Shown here piece after piece: positions 33,093-46,028 of a stretch of 64,000 nucleotides of DNA. A program made the position numbers and the translations under genes. The number at the start of each line of letters is the position of its first letter. Position 1 is the first letter of the stretch. The stretch is taken from contig SNVD02009164.1 in NCBI GenBank assembly GCA_013180625.2, positions 248,001 through 312,000 of the forward strand, read 5' to 3'. The notes beneath the pieces are model-generated. The model had not been told where the DNA came from. It did not search any database and worked only from the letters and a program-made list of their open reading frames with translations. The DNA is from Boswellia sacra (Eukaryota; Streptophyta; Magnoliopsida; Sapindales; Burseraceae).

Positions 33093-36000
33093 TCAAACAG
33101 GCACAATGTTGATCAAGTCCAAACAATGACTGAACTTGATCGCTGTCACAACCTTAGTCAACATATCTGCGGGATTCTCGGCAGTCCCAATCTTCTGAAG
33201 TAAGATTCTCCCTTCATCAATGATCTCCCGCACAAAATGATACCGAACATCAATATGCTTCGTACGAACATGGAACACTGGATTCTTAGCTAAGTGAATA
33301 GCACTCTGACTGTCAGAATAAAGAGTAATCTTCTTCTGCCCAATTCCCAATTCATCCAGTAATCCCTGTAGCCAAATAGCTTCCTTCACAGCCTCTGTCA
33401 TTGCCATATACTCTGCCTCTGTAGTAGACAAAGCCACTGTAGACTGTAAAGTAGACTTCCAACTCACTGGTGCTCTTGCAAGAGTAAACACATAACCGGT
33501 TGTCGACCGACGTTTATCCAAATCACCAGCATAATCTGAATCAACATAACCAATAGCATACTGACCACATGTATCATCTCTCTCAAAGACTAAGCCAACA
33601 TCTACGGTTCTCAACAAATACCGTAAAATCCATTTCACTGCTTGCCAATGTCCTTTACCAGGATCATGCATATACCTGCTCACAACTCCAACTGCATGTG
33701 AAATATCGGGTCTCGTACATACCATGGCATACATCAGGCTACCAACTGCATTAGCATACGGAACTCGAGACATATACTCTCGTTCCTCATCTGTACTAGG
33801 AGATAAAGATGCACTGAGCTTCATATGAGGAGCAAGTGGGGTACTTACAGGTTTTGACTGCTCTGTAATGCCAAACCGCTGTAATACCTTCTTCAGATAC
33901 TGCTTCTGAGTCAAACAAAATCTTGCTTCTCCCTCTATCTCTGCTAATCTCCATGCCAAGAATCTTCTTAGCTTCACCCAAATCTTTCATCTCAAACTCT
34001 CGATTCAACTGAGTCTTCAACTTTGCAATTTCTTCGACATTCGTCGAAGCTATCAACATGTCATCAACATACAAGAGTAATAAATGAAAGAACCATCACG
34101 TAGCCTCCGAAAATATACACAATTATCAAATTTGCTTCTTGTGTACCTCTGACCCATCATAAACCGATCAAATCGCTTGTACCATGTCTGGGAGATTGCT
34201 TCAAACCATAAAGCGATCTTTTCAGTTTACAAACCAAATTTTCCTTACCAGCAACTTTGAATCCCTCTGGCTGAGTCATATAGATTTCCTCTTCCAAGTC
34301 ACCATGTAAAAATGCAGTTTTTACATCCAATTGAACTAGTTCCATATTCATCTGAGCTACCAAGGCCAACAAAATTCTAATAGAAGAATGTTTCACAACT
34401 GGAGAAAATACCTCATTGTAGTCAATTCCTTCCCTCTGAGCGTAGCCTTTAGCCACCAACCTTGCCTTGTAGCGGACGTCATTCTTGTCAGAAAATCCAT
34501 CTTTCTTTTGCATATATCTATTTGCACCCAATTACCTTTTTACCCTTCGGTAGTTGAGCTAGCTCCCAAGTTTCATTCTTCTGAAGAGACTGCATCTCTT
34601 CGCTCATAGCTGTTTTTCACTCATCAACTTCAGAACATCTGACTGCCTCTTTATAAGTGGAAGGAACATCAGCATCTACAATTGGAAGTGTATAGGCCAC
34701 CATATCAGCAAATCGAGCAGGTCTGCGAATCTTACGTCTTGGCCTATTAACTACAATAGATTTTTGTTGCTGTTGAGGTTCCTGAGTAGAACCCTCACCA
34801 TCATCTCCCAAATCTCCCTCTGTCACAAGAGTACCATCATCTGTCTCAACAGATCTAACTGGATTCAATGTCGTCGTTTCAAACTCCACCTGCTGTTGAG
34901 TATGCTCCACCTGCTGTGGAGTACCATTCACCTTTGTCTGGTTTTCTGATTTCTTCAACATTGAAGACTCATCAAATGTCACATCTCGACTGGATACAAT
35001 CTTCCTCGAACTAGGACACCAAAGACGATATCCTTTTACTCCAGAAGCAAATCCCAAGAAAATCGTTTTCTTGGCTCTAGGATCCAGCTTAGATTCTTTC
35101 ACATGATAATATGCAGTGGAACCAAAAACATGTAAAGAATCATAATCAGAAACAGGTTGTCCAGACCATACCTCCAATGGAGTTCTATCACCAATAGCAG
35201 CTGATGGTAGACGATTAATGAGATGACATGCATAAGTCACAGCCTCAGCCCAAAACTCTTTGCCCAACCCAGCATTGGACAACATACACCGAACTTTCTC
35301 CAGCAATGTTTGGTTCATGCGTTCTGCCACCCCATTCTGTTGTGGTGTACCTCTAACAGTAAAATGACGTACAATACCCTCATCTTGACACAATTTCAAA
35401 AACTGATCACTGCAATACTCACCACCATTGTCTGCTCTGAGATGTTTGATCTTCTTACCAGTCTGTGTCTCAATCATCTTTTTCCATTTAAGGAAAACAC
35501 GAAGTACATCATCTTTTGATTTCAAACAATACACCCAAGTTCTTCTGGAAAAGTCATCAACATAAGTAACAAAGTAGTGCCTACCTCCCATAGATGCGGT
35601 TTTAGTAGGTCCCCACACATCTGAGTGAACATAATCAAGAATACCCTTGGTATTATGAATAGCGGTGCCAAATTTTACTCTCTTCTGCTTTCCCAGAACA
35701 CAATGCTCACAGAAATCCAGCTTGCAGGTCTTTGCACCTTTCAATAAGCCTCGTTTCACCAAACTGAATAAGGCTTTCTCACCTGCATGTCCCAAACGCA
35801 TGTGCCACAGTCTCGTAATCTCTGAATCTGTATCATTATCAGAAACCGTAGCCGCTGATCCAGTAACTGTACTACCATTATAGTAATACAAGTTGTTTCT
35901 CATAGTGCCTTTCAATACCACAAGAGCGCCTGAAGTGACCCTCAGAATTCTATCTCGAATAGATATACCACAGCCTTTAGATTCTAAGGCTCCCAAAGAG

Positions 36001-37091
36001 ATGAGATTCTTCTTCAACTTCGGTACATACCGAACATTTGTCAGAACTCTAGTCAGTCCATCATGATTCCTCAATCGAATCGAACCTATCCCAGCAGTAT
36101 GGCAAATATCATCATTGCCCATATACACAACTCCACAATCAAGCTGTTCAAACTGAAAGAACCGATCCCGATGTGGACACATATGATAAGTACAACCCGA
36201 ATCCATAATCCACTCATCAGAAACAGAAGTGGATGGAAGACCAACTAGACATATATCTGAATCACTATCATCCTCACGCTCAACAACACATGCATCAGAA
36301 ACAGTTTTGCCCTTTTCTTTCTTTTTCAACTTAGGACAATCTTTCTTCCAATGCCCTTTCTCACGACAAAAGGCACATTCATCTTTTCCTAATCTACCCC
36401 TCGACAAAGATTTTCCCCTTTTTCCTGGTTTCCTACTATGACTACGCCCTCTCACTGTCAATGCATCTACTGACTCATTCCTATGTTCCCTTTGATCTTT
36501 CTTACGAATTTTATAATTCAACAAAGCAGAACAGACTTCTTCAAAAGACAGTTTATCTTTCCCATGGATAAGAGTAATGCATAAATGATCTAATTCATCC
36601 GGAAGTGAGCCAATCAATAGCATAGCCTTAATCTCATCTTTGAATGTTTCATCTAAGTTTAACAAATCAGCAATTAACTTATTAAACTCATCAATATGAG
36701 AACTGATGATCGTACCTGGTTTCAACTGGAGACGGAACAATCTCTTCAATAGATACAGCCGATTCTCATTGCTTTTCTTCATATATTTGTTTTCCAGCGC
36801 CTTCCACAATTTGTTTGCAGATGTCTCCTTAGTGAACGGATACTTTTGTTCTCTACACAAACAAGAGCGAATCAACCCACAAGCTTTTATATTCAGCCTG
36901 TCCCAATCTCTTGCACTGATATCTTCTGGTTTTGTTTCTTCCAGAAAAATATCCAAATCCTGCTGATACAACCCGTCCAACACCTCACTCTGCCATAAGC
37001 CAAAATTATTTCGGCCATCAAATTTTTCAACATCTATTTTTGCATTTGTCACAGTCACTGTCTTCTCAGATACAGTAGATGATGAAGCCAT
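33093..37091 (-). pseudogene. Copia gag-pol polyprotein, interrupted
   Basis: The first frame (37091-34617, 824 codons) holds gag (KFDGRNNFGLWQSEV near residue 18), a CCHC zinc knuckle CAFCREKGHWKKDC (about 237-250), the aspartic protease motif WIMDSGCTYH (about 295), the pre-integrase zinc-binding region (LWHMRLGH) and the integrase core with its DDE residues (YVDDFSRR, LRADNGGEY, GVAERMNQTL). It ends at a TGA where a Trp codon is expected (34617-34619). The RT and RNase H parts follow in pieces: 34531-34157 (KARLVAKGYAQREGIDYNEV, DVKTAFLHGDLEEE), 34074-33796 with the catalytic YVDDM, and 33977-33093 with the RNase H region ([15 protein letters not shown], then ADMLTKV). Single-base indels at about 34508, 34187, 34090 and 33950 explain the frame changes. 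All domains are in copia order (integrase before RT). Confidence 0.93.
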
Positions 37092-37243
37092 TACTACCTC
37101 TCACAAACAAGCTCGATACACAAATCACCAATAACCAAGCTCCAAACAAACTATTATATTCAATAACTAGCAATCCAAAATCAACAGCCCAGAACAGTAG
37201 TAAGTGCGTCAATGAAATAGCCACTAACTACCCAAAACCTTCG

Positions 37244-37255
37244 GCTCTGATACCA
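37244..37255 (-). other. tRNA-iMet primer-binding site of the copia element
   Basis: On the minus strand it reads TGGTATCAGAGC, complementary to the 3' end of initiator methionine tRNA, and starts 2 nt inside the 5' LTR. Confidence 0.9.
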
Positions 37256-37257
37256 AT

Positions 37258-37824
37258 TGTTATGCACAAGCGGAAGCGACAACCAATAGAACAACCAAAT
37301 GCACAACACAAACTATGCCAGATTTGAATATAATAGCAACTAAAGAGGCAACCAATCAACCACAATGCAGAAATAGAATACACACCAGGATTTAACGAGG
37401 TTCGGTATTAGTACCTACGTCCTCGGGCGCCGCTGAAGAAACTTTCCACTATCTTCAAAGAGAATACAAACTTTTGGGCCACAATACAAATACCACAACT
37501 ATTGGGCCAAACTGTAATTACCCAAATAGTTGGGCCAAACGTAATTACCCAAACAATTGGGCAATACTACAAATACCCAAAATCAAAAGGGGAAAAACAA
37601 ATATTACAGACTTTAAGGTCCTTACGGAAAGGCCCTTAAACTATGAGGTCTTATATGTGAGACCTTACAACTTTAGGGGGTGGAGGATATTTCTCTTGGT
37701 ACACTCATAACTCTCCTACTTGGCTTCTTTTATAAGCCCAAAGGAGTCCCAAGTATTTCTATTTGAGCAATGTGGGATCCCTCACATTGCTTATAGCATT
37801 GGCTAAAGAGCCAATACTCCAACA
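37258..37824 (-). repeat. 5' LTR of the copia element
   Basis: This 567-bp LTR is nearly identical to 32423-32991 and is flanked outside by TGACA (37825-37829). Confidence 0.95.
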
Positions 37825-37858
37825 TGACACTCAGCATGTCAGATGAAAGCTTGTGTCG

Positions 37859-39312
37859 ACACTCGATGTCTTTGAAAATAGATTGATATCAAGTATCGGT
37901 TGTGAATCCGACATGACTCGACATGTAAGTGTCGAGTGTCGAGTGAAGTCGAGATAATCGCCATTGTCTACCTCACGACGAAATCCATCAGTTTCCACAG
38001 TTTTCATACACATCAAATCACAAAAATCACATAATAACACTAGATTTATCTAAGATTCCATAAAAACTAAATCAAATCTAACGAAACAGAAAACAACATT
38101 CTGTGTATGTGCAAGAATGATTTCTTTGTAATAAAAGTATGATTTAAAAGGAAAAAACATTCATGCATGTGACATTTTCAATATAGCAACAACAAAATTT
38201 TAATAAATTTATGATAAATTTATTATTACATTTTACGATAAATTTATAAATTATTTATAGTAGTTTATAATAAATTTATGAAAAAATATTTATTGTAATT
38301 TATAATGGATTTATAATAAATTCAAAATATTTTTAAATTATTTATAGCAATTCATAATAAATAATTTTTAAAATCTTCAAAATTATTATCCTTATATATA
38401 TATATAGCTTAATATATATATATATATATATGTATATTTATATTACAATTATACTAGAACAAGAAAAAAATTTTAAGTCTTCTTTATAAAGTAAAAAAAT
38501 TTGTGTTATCAACGTTACTCACATAGTAAAGAAAATTAACATTCTTATATACAATCAAATATAATAATCTGATTCCTATAGTAATCTAAACCGAGATTCT
38601 TGTGGCAAACCAAACACAATAATCATATTTTCCCAGATATCATATTCCCATCTTTTATTTTCCCAGTATTGTGAATCTCATTCTCAATATTCCTATCCCT
38701 TATACCAAACGGCCCCTGTTGGAATGCTCATTCTCATATCATAAGAAAGTTTCCAATACAATCTGTGAAGTTTGTAGGGTCCTTAATGTCATGTACAGGA
38801 AAAAATTTCATTTGATTTTCTTGAAATAATCTACCAACCAACAAATTTTGAAGAAATATTAAAATTCGTTTTTAGATATACGCAACCAGCATCATTCAGA
38901 TTTGAGAAATTTGTTATTATGATAAAACTTGATGCATCAGCATAAAATGCAATATATTCTTTTACTTAAGAATGTAGATGCAGTTAGCTTTCATTACAAA
39001 CGAAGCACAAACTAGCTGAGTGAAGTATTAAATAAAAATATGGAGAATTGCATGCATTTACTTGCTTTTAAAGTTTTTACTTTAGCTTTAAACCTCTAGT
39101 AATTGGAATATAACCTCAACGCTATTTTTATTGTTGTCTTCATTCATACAAGACATCACAAGTGGGACCAAAATAAACCTTGAAGCAACTCAAAAGTTTT
39201 GAGTTGAAAAATGAGCAGTAGATGACATTGAAAACCAGTAGCAAGATGGCAGCAAAGTCAGACATCCAATAACTAAGGCGAACTCCTGATTAAGCATTGG
39301 TTTAACAAAAAA
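37859..39312. other. AT-rich spacer with (TA)n tract
   Basis: GTGTCGAG-type motifs continue to about 37955. Then comes AT-rich sequence with imperfect repeats of tttataataaatttat (38195-38350) and a TA microsatellite at 38393-38440. The missing N-terminal half of CNL-C was looked for here and not found. Confidence 0.5.
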
Positions 39313-40128
39313 TCAGGCACATATATATACGTTTGGCAAGCATAGTAAGTCCTTGCGCCCATAAAAGACGAGTAAAATAGAAACGTCATTTAAATTGAAA
39401 CGCTTAACAAATTGCACAAAATGAAGGACATTTTGTATAAAATTCAGTTTTGTCCACCAATCTTTCTCTCCCTTGATAAGAATTTTACTTTCCTTTGCGC
39501 TACTGGAATCGAGTGGAAGCTTCTTCAGCTCTAGGCGACCAATATGTGGGAAGCGCAAAGCCTTCCCGTAAACGCTCATCAATTTTGGATTTTCCATTAA
39601 CTCAAGAGATTGGAGTTTCGGGAAAGGGTTTAGATTTGTCATAATATCTTCGCCCACTTTTCCAGGACTTAATAATTTCTTCCATCTCATAACATTCGTA
39701 AATCCCAAGAAGCTTGATGTTAGGAGCAAAAACAAGCCATGAATTCTCCCAATCCGAAGCAACTTTCAACATAAACTGTAAGAAGGTTGCAGAAAGAATA
39801 AGATTCTCGCGATATTTGTCTTTCCCCCGCATGATCAATCAACTCTTCCAAATTAACGCAACGTCGAATCTGTAATGTATCGAGATGCTTGAGATCTGTC
39901 AAGCTGAAAACCTCGAGTGACTTTGAATCGTCTAAGTCTTGAAGGTCAAGAGATTGAGTACAACTCTGTAACTGAACGGAACTCAAAAATCTTTGGAGTG
40001 CACACGAACTTCGCAAGGAGATGGTCAAAAGATTTAAATCTTTCCTAACCAATTCTACCAATGATTCACCGCCATCACATAAAAGATTATCTTCTTCTAC
40101 AAGTAGAAAATCACGACCACATCTTATC

Positions 40129-41135
40129 TATTTTTTTTTTTGGAAAAATTACTATTTACATTAAAAGAAAAACGAAAGTACAAAATACGAGGGGCATACC
40201 CCAAGAAGATTATCTGGTACTCACAAGTCTAAAAGGAAATAAGAAGCTCAAAGACCCCAAAACAAAACAAAACAAACATAAAGTAGAGCCCAGAGTCCCA
40301 AACAAAACAGAACATGACGCACTGGCTCAAAACCAACTATAACAGACTGTCTTCGGTAAAACAACAAAGACAAAGGGGCACAATGGCCCAAACAATAGAC
40401 AAAATCCAAGAAACAAACTAACGGTGTAGGCCCCATATGGCACGAAGCTAAGGACTGATCACATACTTGGCCTCCAAGGTTAGGAGCCGAGAGCGAACCA
40501 AAGCAAAAATCTCATCAATCACTTGACGACGAGTCCGACGACGCTGTTTATACACATGATCATTCCTCTCATACCAAAGAAAATACACTATAGCAGAGAA
40601 GACTAAATGCGCAAGGATATGCCCGAAATTCTTCCTGCCCTGAAGATGTTGAGAAGCCCAATGAAGTAGAGAGAGCCAACCAAAAGAAGGCCAAACAATG
40701 AGAGTCTTAGCTAAAATCTCCCTCCATACAGAAGACGAGAAAGGACAGCTAAAGAAAAGATGGTCATGACTCTCATTTGTTGAAGCACAGAGGACACAAC
40801 CTGAAGATGATGACATGCCATGACGCCGTAGACGATCCAAAGTACGAAGACGTCCCAACGAGGCCAACCAAAGAATAAATGAGTGTCTTGGAACATGGCC
40901 AGGGAGCCAGAGAAGATTATGAAATGAGTTCTCTGATCGCCTACTCCGTAATAAACCCTATACTGAGTTAATAGAGAAAATACCAGAGCTGTGGCCCTTC
41001 CAAACAATATGGAGGGATTCCCCATCATAGGCCAGATGCTGACTGAGTTCCAAATCCGTCCAAGGACCAACCCACCATCAGGAAAAGCTCAGTCCCCATC
41101 CTGAATAATAGATGCAACCTTTGCATCTGAGGGAA
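40129..41135 (-). mobile_element. 5'-truncated LINE (L1-type) in CNL-D
   Basis: A 1,007-bp insertion is bordered by an exact 14-bp target duplication, gaccacatcttatc (40115-40128 and 41136-41149). On the minus strand it ends in a poly-A tract (about 40141-40131). It encodes the C-terminal end of a LINE ORF2: the zinc-binding region after the reverse transcriptase (zf-RVT) in the frame 40867-40448, with CVLCASTNESHDHLFFSCPF holding the Cys/His ligands and FLWYERNDHVY close to the end. The RT and endonuclease parts are missing, as usual for 5'-truncated copies made by target-primed reverse transcription. The upstream part (41100-40868) continues the same protein in shifted frames. Confidence 0.95.
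40448..40867 (-). pseudogene. LINE ORF2 C-terminus (zf-RVT domain)
   Basis: This 139-codon frame has the pattern GRLRTLDRLRRHGMSSSSGC ... CxxC ... H ... C found after the RT of plant L1-type elements. It ends at a natural-looking stop followed by about 300 bp of 3' UTR and poly-A. Confidence 0.9.
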
Positions 41136-43033
41136 GACCACATCTTATCATTCTCAATACTTGTACATATTAGATATCAGCTAATGTGGAATCTTTTCCA
41201 GAGCACTTATATACTCCAAGCCTAAACATTTAAGATTTATTAAGGCTTTTAACTCTGTTGGCAACTCTCTTCTACACGTACGTGGCAGATTAAGATCCCG
41301 CAATGAACCAGTTTTGGTATACTGGGTGGCAATTGAACTAGAGAACCATTATTTGATAAATTTAAAACTTCAAGGGGGGGCATAAACGGGAAGAAGTTAC
41401 TGTTGATCCTTCATAAGCTATTTCTATTCAAAAACAAAGTTTGAAGACGAGGACATGTAGGAGTCTCTATAAGATTCTCAATTTTATTGTTGATGAGAGA
41501 CAACCTCTTCATCTCTTCCCAAAATTCGACCCCGGGTGGGTTAGATAATCCAACACCAGTTATAACCAAAAATTTCTCCTTTTCCTTCTCAATATTACAG
41601 GCTATACATATAGCCATGTTACGAATCACATGATGCATTTTTATACCATCATCTCTTCTTTCCAATAAACATGTAGAAACAAGAACACCAATAATGGAGT
41701 GTCCTTGGTTTCTTGCATCATAGCCATTATATTCATATGAAAGATCCTCCCCTGGCCAACAATCTATCAACTCTTCTTTATCAACTTCATAGTCTTCTGG
41801 AAATAAACAACAATACAAGAAACAAGATCTAGTTGTCTCATCACACAAATTATCATGACTGAATTTTAAACATGAATACACCTTTCTCTCCATACCTGTG
41901 AAATTGGAAGCTGATTTCCTCAAGACCTCAATTGCATGTTTCCATTCTTGAGGTGACCTCTTGGAAACCATAGCTCGACCAACAGTAATAAGTGCTAGTG
42001 GCAGGCCACCACACTCTTCTGTTATTACTTTTGCTAGCTTAGGATTTTCAGGATGACCATCAAGAATGCCTCTTCCAACCTTCTCCTGAAATAATTCCCA
42101 GGCATCATCACGTCCCAAACACTCCACTTTGAAGCATTGATGTGCTTCCCTTTTAACACAAACCTCATAGTCCCGAGTTGTGAAAACTACCTTGGATGAC
42201 TTTGTCAAGCCAGGACATGGGATACCAATTTTGATTAAAATCCACATGGTCCCATACATCATCCAATAACAATATAAACTTCTTCTTACTTAAAATCTCG
42301 AAGATGTCTACCGCTCTCTCTTCAAGACTTCTATTCTTCCAGGAAGCATTAAATAAACTTATCTTTCTTGCTATCTTCTCTTGAATGCTTTCAAGTTCTT
42401 TAGAAACCACCACCCATACCACAACGTGAAAATCACAAGGCACATCAACGAACTTGTTGTTGATTTGGGTTAATAGGGTAGTTTCACCAGCAACCCCATA
42501 CCATACACACCAATAATGTCCACTTGTTCTTCTCCAAGGCATTTCCAGAACTTATTAAACAATGGTTGCAGGCGTACCATTGTTGGATGCATAGCTCCTT
42601 CATCAGCAGCAGGTTCCAGAGGCCTTTTAGCTACGATAGGGAAATTTCCTTGAGCGATTAATGACTCTACAACTGACAGCCTTTTAGCCACTTTTAGCTT
42701 GACACGCAGTTCATGGAACACTAAGCTCCAAGAAATAATTTCCGGAGTTCTCGAAAGCTACCTCCTATCAATTTATGAACTTCAGTTTCCGCAGCTTGAA
42801 CCCTTGAAAGCCAACCTTGCACTTTATTCAGCCGCTGCATTTGTCGTTGCTCAGCATCGACAACCCTTATCAACACATCATCCCTTGCTTCAATCAATTT
42901 TTGGAACTCGTTCTTCAGAGAAATGACATTCTTGTCGAGATCAGTTACATATGTTGCATTTCTAGCAGTGCAATTTATGCAACGAGAGAACATCATATAT
43001 GGTAGAGATCAAGTCTCAAAGCACGTTGGCCAT

Positions 43034-43873
43034 TGATTTCAAAGAAGAAAGCAGGGGAAGAACAGAGCAAATTGCTCTGTAATGATATAAAAAAAAGACT
43101 GCGATGTCAGTGTTATAACATTATTTGTACATCGAATCTAAGATTTCAAAGACATTGAGTAGAATTTCTCGTAGTTTAATCATTCTTGCATGAAAATTGT
43201 AAATTGATTAAAGTCAGGCAAAAGAGTAAAGCAGTTTTGGTTCTTAACTTGACTGCCCAATCTTCTGTTTAACATTAAGAGAGTCTGTCCCTTTAGCAAG
43301 CATTTCCATGTGCAATACAAAGTAATATGAAAACAATTAGTCTCCAATAATGTCTTAGCAACGACAAAATTCTTAGGAGAAAAAGTACTTATGGAGGTTA
43401 GATTAATATCAATACCAGTTTCTTAAGTTTTTATGTTAAAGAACTCTAAATAAATAAAATTCATAACATAAAATAATCCAAATTATTCTTTATTGACATC
43501 AACATCTTGCATGCATCCTATTGTAAACACCAATTAATTCTGTTTCATAAATAACTTATACTGCAACATAAATATTGGCACTCTTCAATTCCTCCGCCTA
43601 AAAATTTAGGCAAGGGCATGATAGACAATTTTGATGGGAAGGAGTTCCGTAAATCTTGATTAATTTTAACATCAGAATTTCTCACAGCCTCGGACAAAGA
43701 AAATCAGTTAAACTAGATAGATTTCTTATGGATATTCATCAAGCATAAATGTCATCCATTCCATGCTTTCCAAGAAACTTTTAACATAAAGAATTAAAAG
43801 AGAATGCATATAAAATAAAGATGAAAATATAATGTTAAAATCTGGTACAGTAAAGAGAAAATTAACTTGAGCC
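43034..43873. other. Spacer between CNL-D promoter side and the F-box/FBD gene
   Basis: No gene was seen. It contains the upstream sequence of CNL-D and the 3' flank of the F-box gene, which read in the same direction. Confidence 0.4.
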
Positions 43874-46028
43874 TCATCGAGAAGTACAGGGGAAACACCA
43901 ATCAAGATGAAATCGCAGAATCCCTTCTGGCAGGTTAGGCCAGACTTCCATCAAATTATCTGTATTAAGCAGCTTCATCAAATTATCTAGATCATATAAT
44001 TTCTTATCTTCAAATCGCTGAAAACTCTTAATTTTTACATCTTTTAAGTAATGCCGCCAACACTTGATGTGATTAAAATTGCAGAACTTCACACCTCTGT
44101 CATTGAGCTGGTCGTACAGCAACTGTAATTCAAGAAAATCAGATAAAACCCAAACAAAAGATTAATTAAAAGAAAAAAAAAGATACGTTGTCATATTCAC
44201 TTAAAGAAGTAGACATATTAAGAATGAAAAAGCCAGCAATTCTCCTCCTGATGGAGAATAGGAAAATAAAAGTGGAAAATAGAGAAATTATTCACCACCA
44301 TTCCCCTGCTCATTATTAAATAGAACTAATTTCATTCAAATCAAACCTATTCCCGAAAGAGACCTTTCTGAAGACTAAAGATAAGAGAACTTGTGAATTT
44401 AGTTACTACACTTCTCTTTCTCCTTGACTCCAGAGTAAACTAAAATTTTTTCTTTCCTTTCCTCTCATTAGACCTTCCGTGAAAGGAAAAATAATTAGAA
44501 AGAACATACCTTCAATGTTTCATTCTGGTCCTTGAGAGAACATGACCGTGTTCGCACAGACAAAGTCCTTGGATAACAAATCCAGAGAAAACCCTCCAAC
44601 AAAACCCTGTAGTCTGACAATGGCAGATGTCCTACGCTTAGATCCAGATTCCCAACATTGCAAGGAAGTGAAAGGCAACTTTCTCTGAACTCATCTAAAT
44701 TAAATGAGCCCTTGATAAATCAAAACAAAAAAACAGATTAGAATAATCATAACAGGATGTAACCAAAACCAATTGAAACAATAATACTAAAATATATGGA
44801 ACTTAGACATACTATGTTGCACACCACCGAGATGCTTAGAGCTTCAATTTGATTATTAAGTCCAAGAAATTCCCTTAGTTTAAGGCACCACTGAGTGCTA
44901 AATACATATTGAGGATTAAATCTGACTTCCAACGGGCATGGAGCTTTTATAGGAGAAGTGAGAAATGAATTACGATCATCATAAGTAAAGGAAAGTAAAT
45001 TTGGAGTGTCAAGATTAATGCCTTCAGATCATAACTGTAACTAACTTCTAAGTTCTTAAGCTGAATACTTGAAATTGTAACTTCTTCGAGAAAAGAACAG
45101 CCAGACAAGGTCAGATTTTCAAGCGATGGAGATTTTGAAATCAAATGAAGATACTTTTGGTCTGTAAGATTGATACCCCCAAATTTTAACTTTTTCAAAC
45201 GCGGACAGTTAAAGTCAATTGCTTGAGGTGTTTGTTCAAGAGTAAACAGAAGGTCTAACTCTTCAAGACTCGGAAGAACGATTTCAAAACTTTCAAGTTC
45301 ATCCTCAGCTGCATAAATTTTCATAATCTTGAGTTTGGGAGCTTTAGAGACACACAAATGCTTCAAACACGGACAGAAGTCAAAACATAAATCTTCAAGC
45401 AAAGGGCATTCACTAGTAAGTTTTTGTACCGTCTCTTCATCTATGCTAACGCTGCTTAGAGTTAGCTTTTTGCGAGAATGAAACCTTATAGAATCAGACG
45501 GACGCTTCAATTTACAGCTCCTTAGCTTTAACGTTGTTAGAAATTTAGCAGAGAAGATGGCTGGAGGCAAGGAGTATGATGCCTTTGTATCTGATACAAC
45601 TTCGATCTCAAACTCTTTGAGCTCACTCTCTACGGCCATTCCTATCCATTTATCAAGAACAGAAGATGACTTTTGAACATCAAGAAGACTTATCACGAGT
45701 CTAAATTTCTGCAGGCACAACTTAAATTGGAAGAACCGATGAAGGACAGCATCAACAAATTCTGTAAACTTCTCTGGCATTTCAAGAAACCCTTGATCAT
45801 TCCTTAAATCTGGAAAATTTCCATCATATACACATGTTCCTGCAAAATAACTTTGATCAAAATCTAGGATAGGGAACGTTTGCTGTAGATGATACCATCT
45901 CTTCGACAAGATTCTAGTTTGAGTCACTTCTTCTGCAGATAGGTAAGACATAATATGATGATTAATAAAAGTAGGCAACGCCGGTATTCGATCCATTGCA
46001 TCAACTGCCTTACCATAGTCTTCAAAAT
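43874..46028 (-). CDS. F-box/LRR/FBD-type protein gene, four or more exons, one frameshift
   Basis: The F-box is in residues 4-45 from the ATG at 45996 (IPALPTFINHHIMSYLSAEE and the following TQTRILSKRW), followed by about 300 aa of irregular LRRs (LTSECPLLEDLCFDFCPCLK, SPSLENLTLSGCSFLEEV). The main exon could begin at 46028 after an acceptor (tattacag), which adds DFEDYGKAVDA before the Met, so an upstream exon is possible. It ends at a donor at 44813. Further exons are 44710-44510 and 44122-43874 (ending in a stop), all with GT/AG borders. The C terminus (WRHYLKDVKIKSFQRFEDKK) is like FBD-family ends. Near 45015 the frame shifts by one base: the main frame stops at 44947, while homology (PNLLSFTYDD... 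EVRFNPQYVF) goes on in the next frame. So the gene is either a very young pseudogene or has a base error. F-box proteins of this type select targets for SCF ubiquitin ligases. Confidence 0.75.

Larger units (their letters stand above)
32423..37824 (-). mobile_element. Ty1/copia LTR retrotransposon, full length, decayed coding region
   Basis: LTRs of 569 and 567 bp (32423-32991 and 37258-37824) both begin TGTTATGCACAAGCGGAAGC and end ACTCCAACA. The exact target duplication TGACA is at 32418-32422 and 37825-37829. The element reads on the minus strand: primer-binding site TGGTATCAGAGC (37255-37244), a gag-pol frame from 37091, and purine-rich AAGGTGGAGAAT before the left LTR. About a dozen differences between the LTRs by eye (roughly 2-3%) suggest a fairly recent insertion. 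The coding region has several breaks, so it is not autonomous. Confidence 0.96.
32342..37858. repeat. Perfect 24-bp inverted repeat (hairpin) split by the copia element
   Basis: The sequence cgacacaagctttcatctga-catg (32342-32365) is the exact reverse complement of 37835-37858. Removing the copia insertion leaves a loop of only about 60 bases. Around it are further GTGTCGAG/CTCGACAC-type motifs (37858-37950). This looks like a foldback or MITE-like repeat that was already next to CNL-C when the copia element landed in its loop. Confidence 0.8.
39313..43033 (-). pseudogene. CNL-D: CC-NBS-LRR pseudogene split by a LINE
   Basis: The former start at 43033 reads ATG GCC AAC and meets TGA after five codons; Gly2 (myristoylation) is lost. 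The coiled-coil region is open from 42996 (DLDKNVISLKNEFQKLIEAR). Frames then change at about 42722, 42500 and 42230. The P-loop has lost the GGVGK core (GVAGETTLL); kinase-2 KKFILLLDDVWDHVD is present, then [36 protein letters not shown], and an altered MHD (IKMHHVIRNM, D to H). The LRR starts at about 41500, is broken at 41411, and is interrupted by a LINE at 40129-41135. The C-terminal LRR (40114-39313) keeps the WWTKLNF tail in several frames. It is clearly dead. Confidence 0.9.

Noticed and set aside
34388..36966. Many plus-strand frames within the copia element
   Set aside because: They are opposite-strand shadows of the gag-pol frame; the minus strand carries all recognisable motifs.
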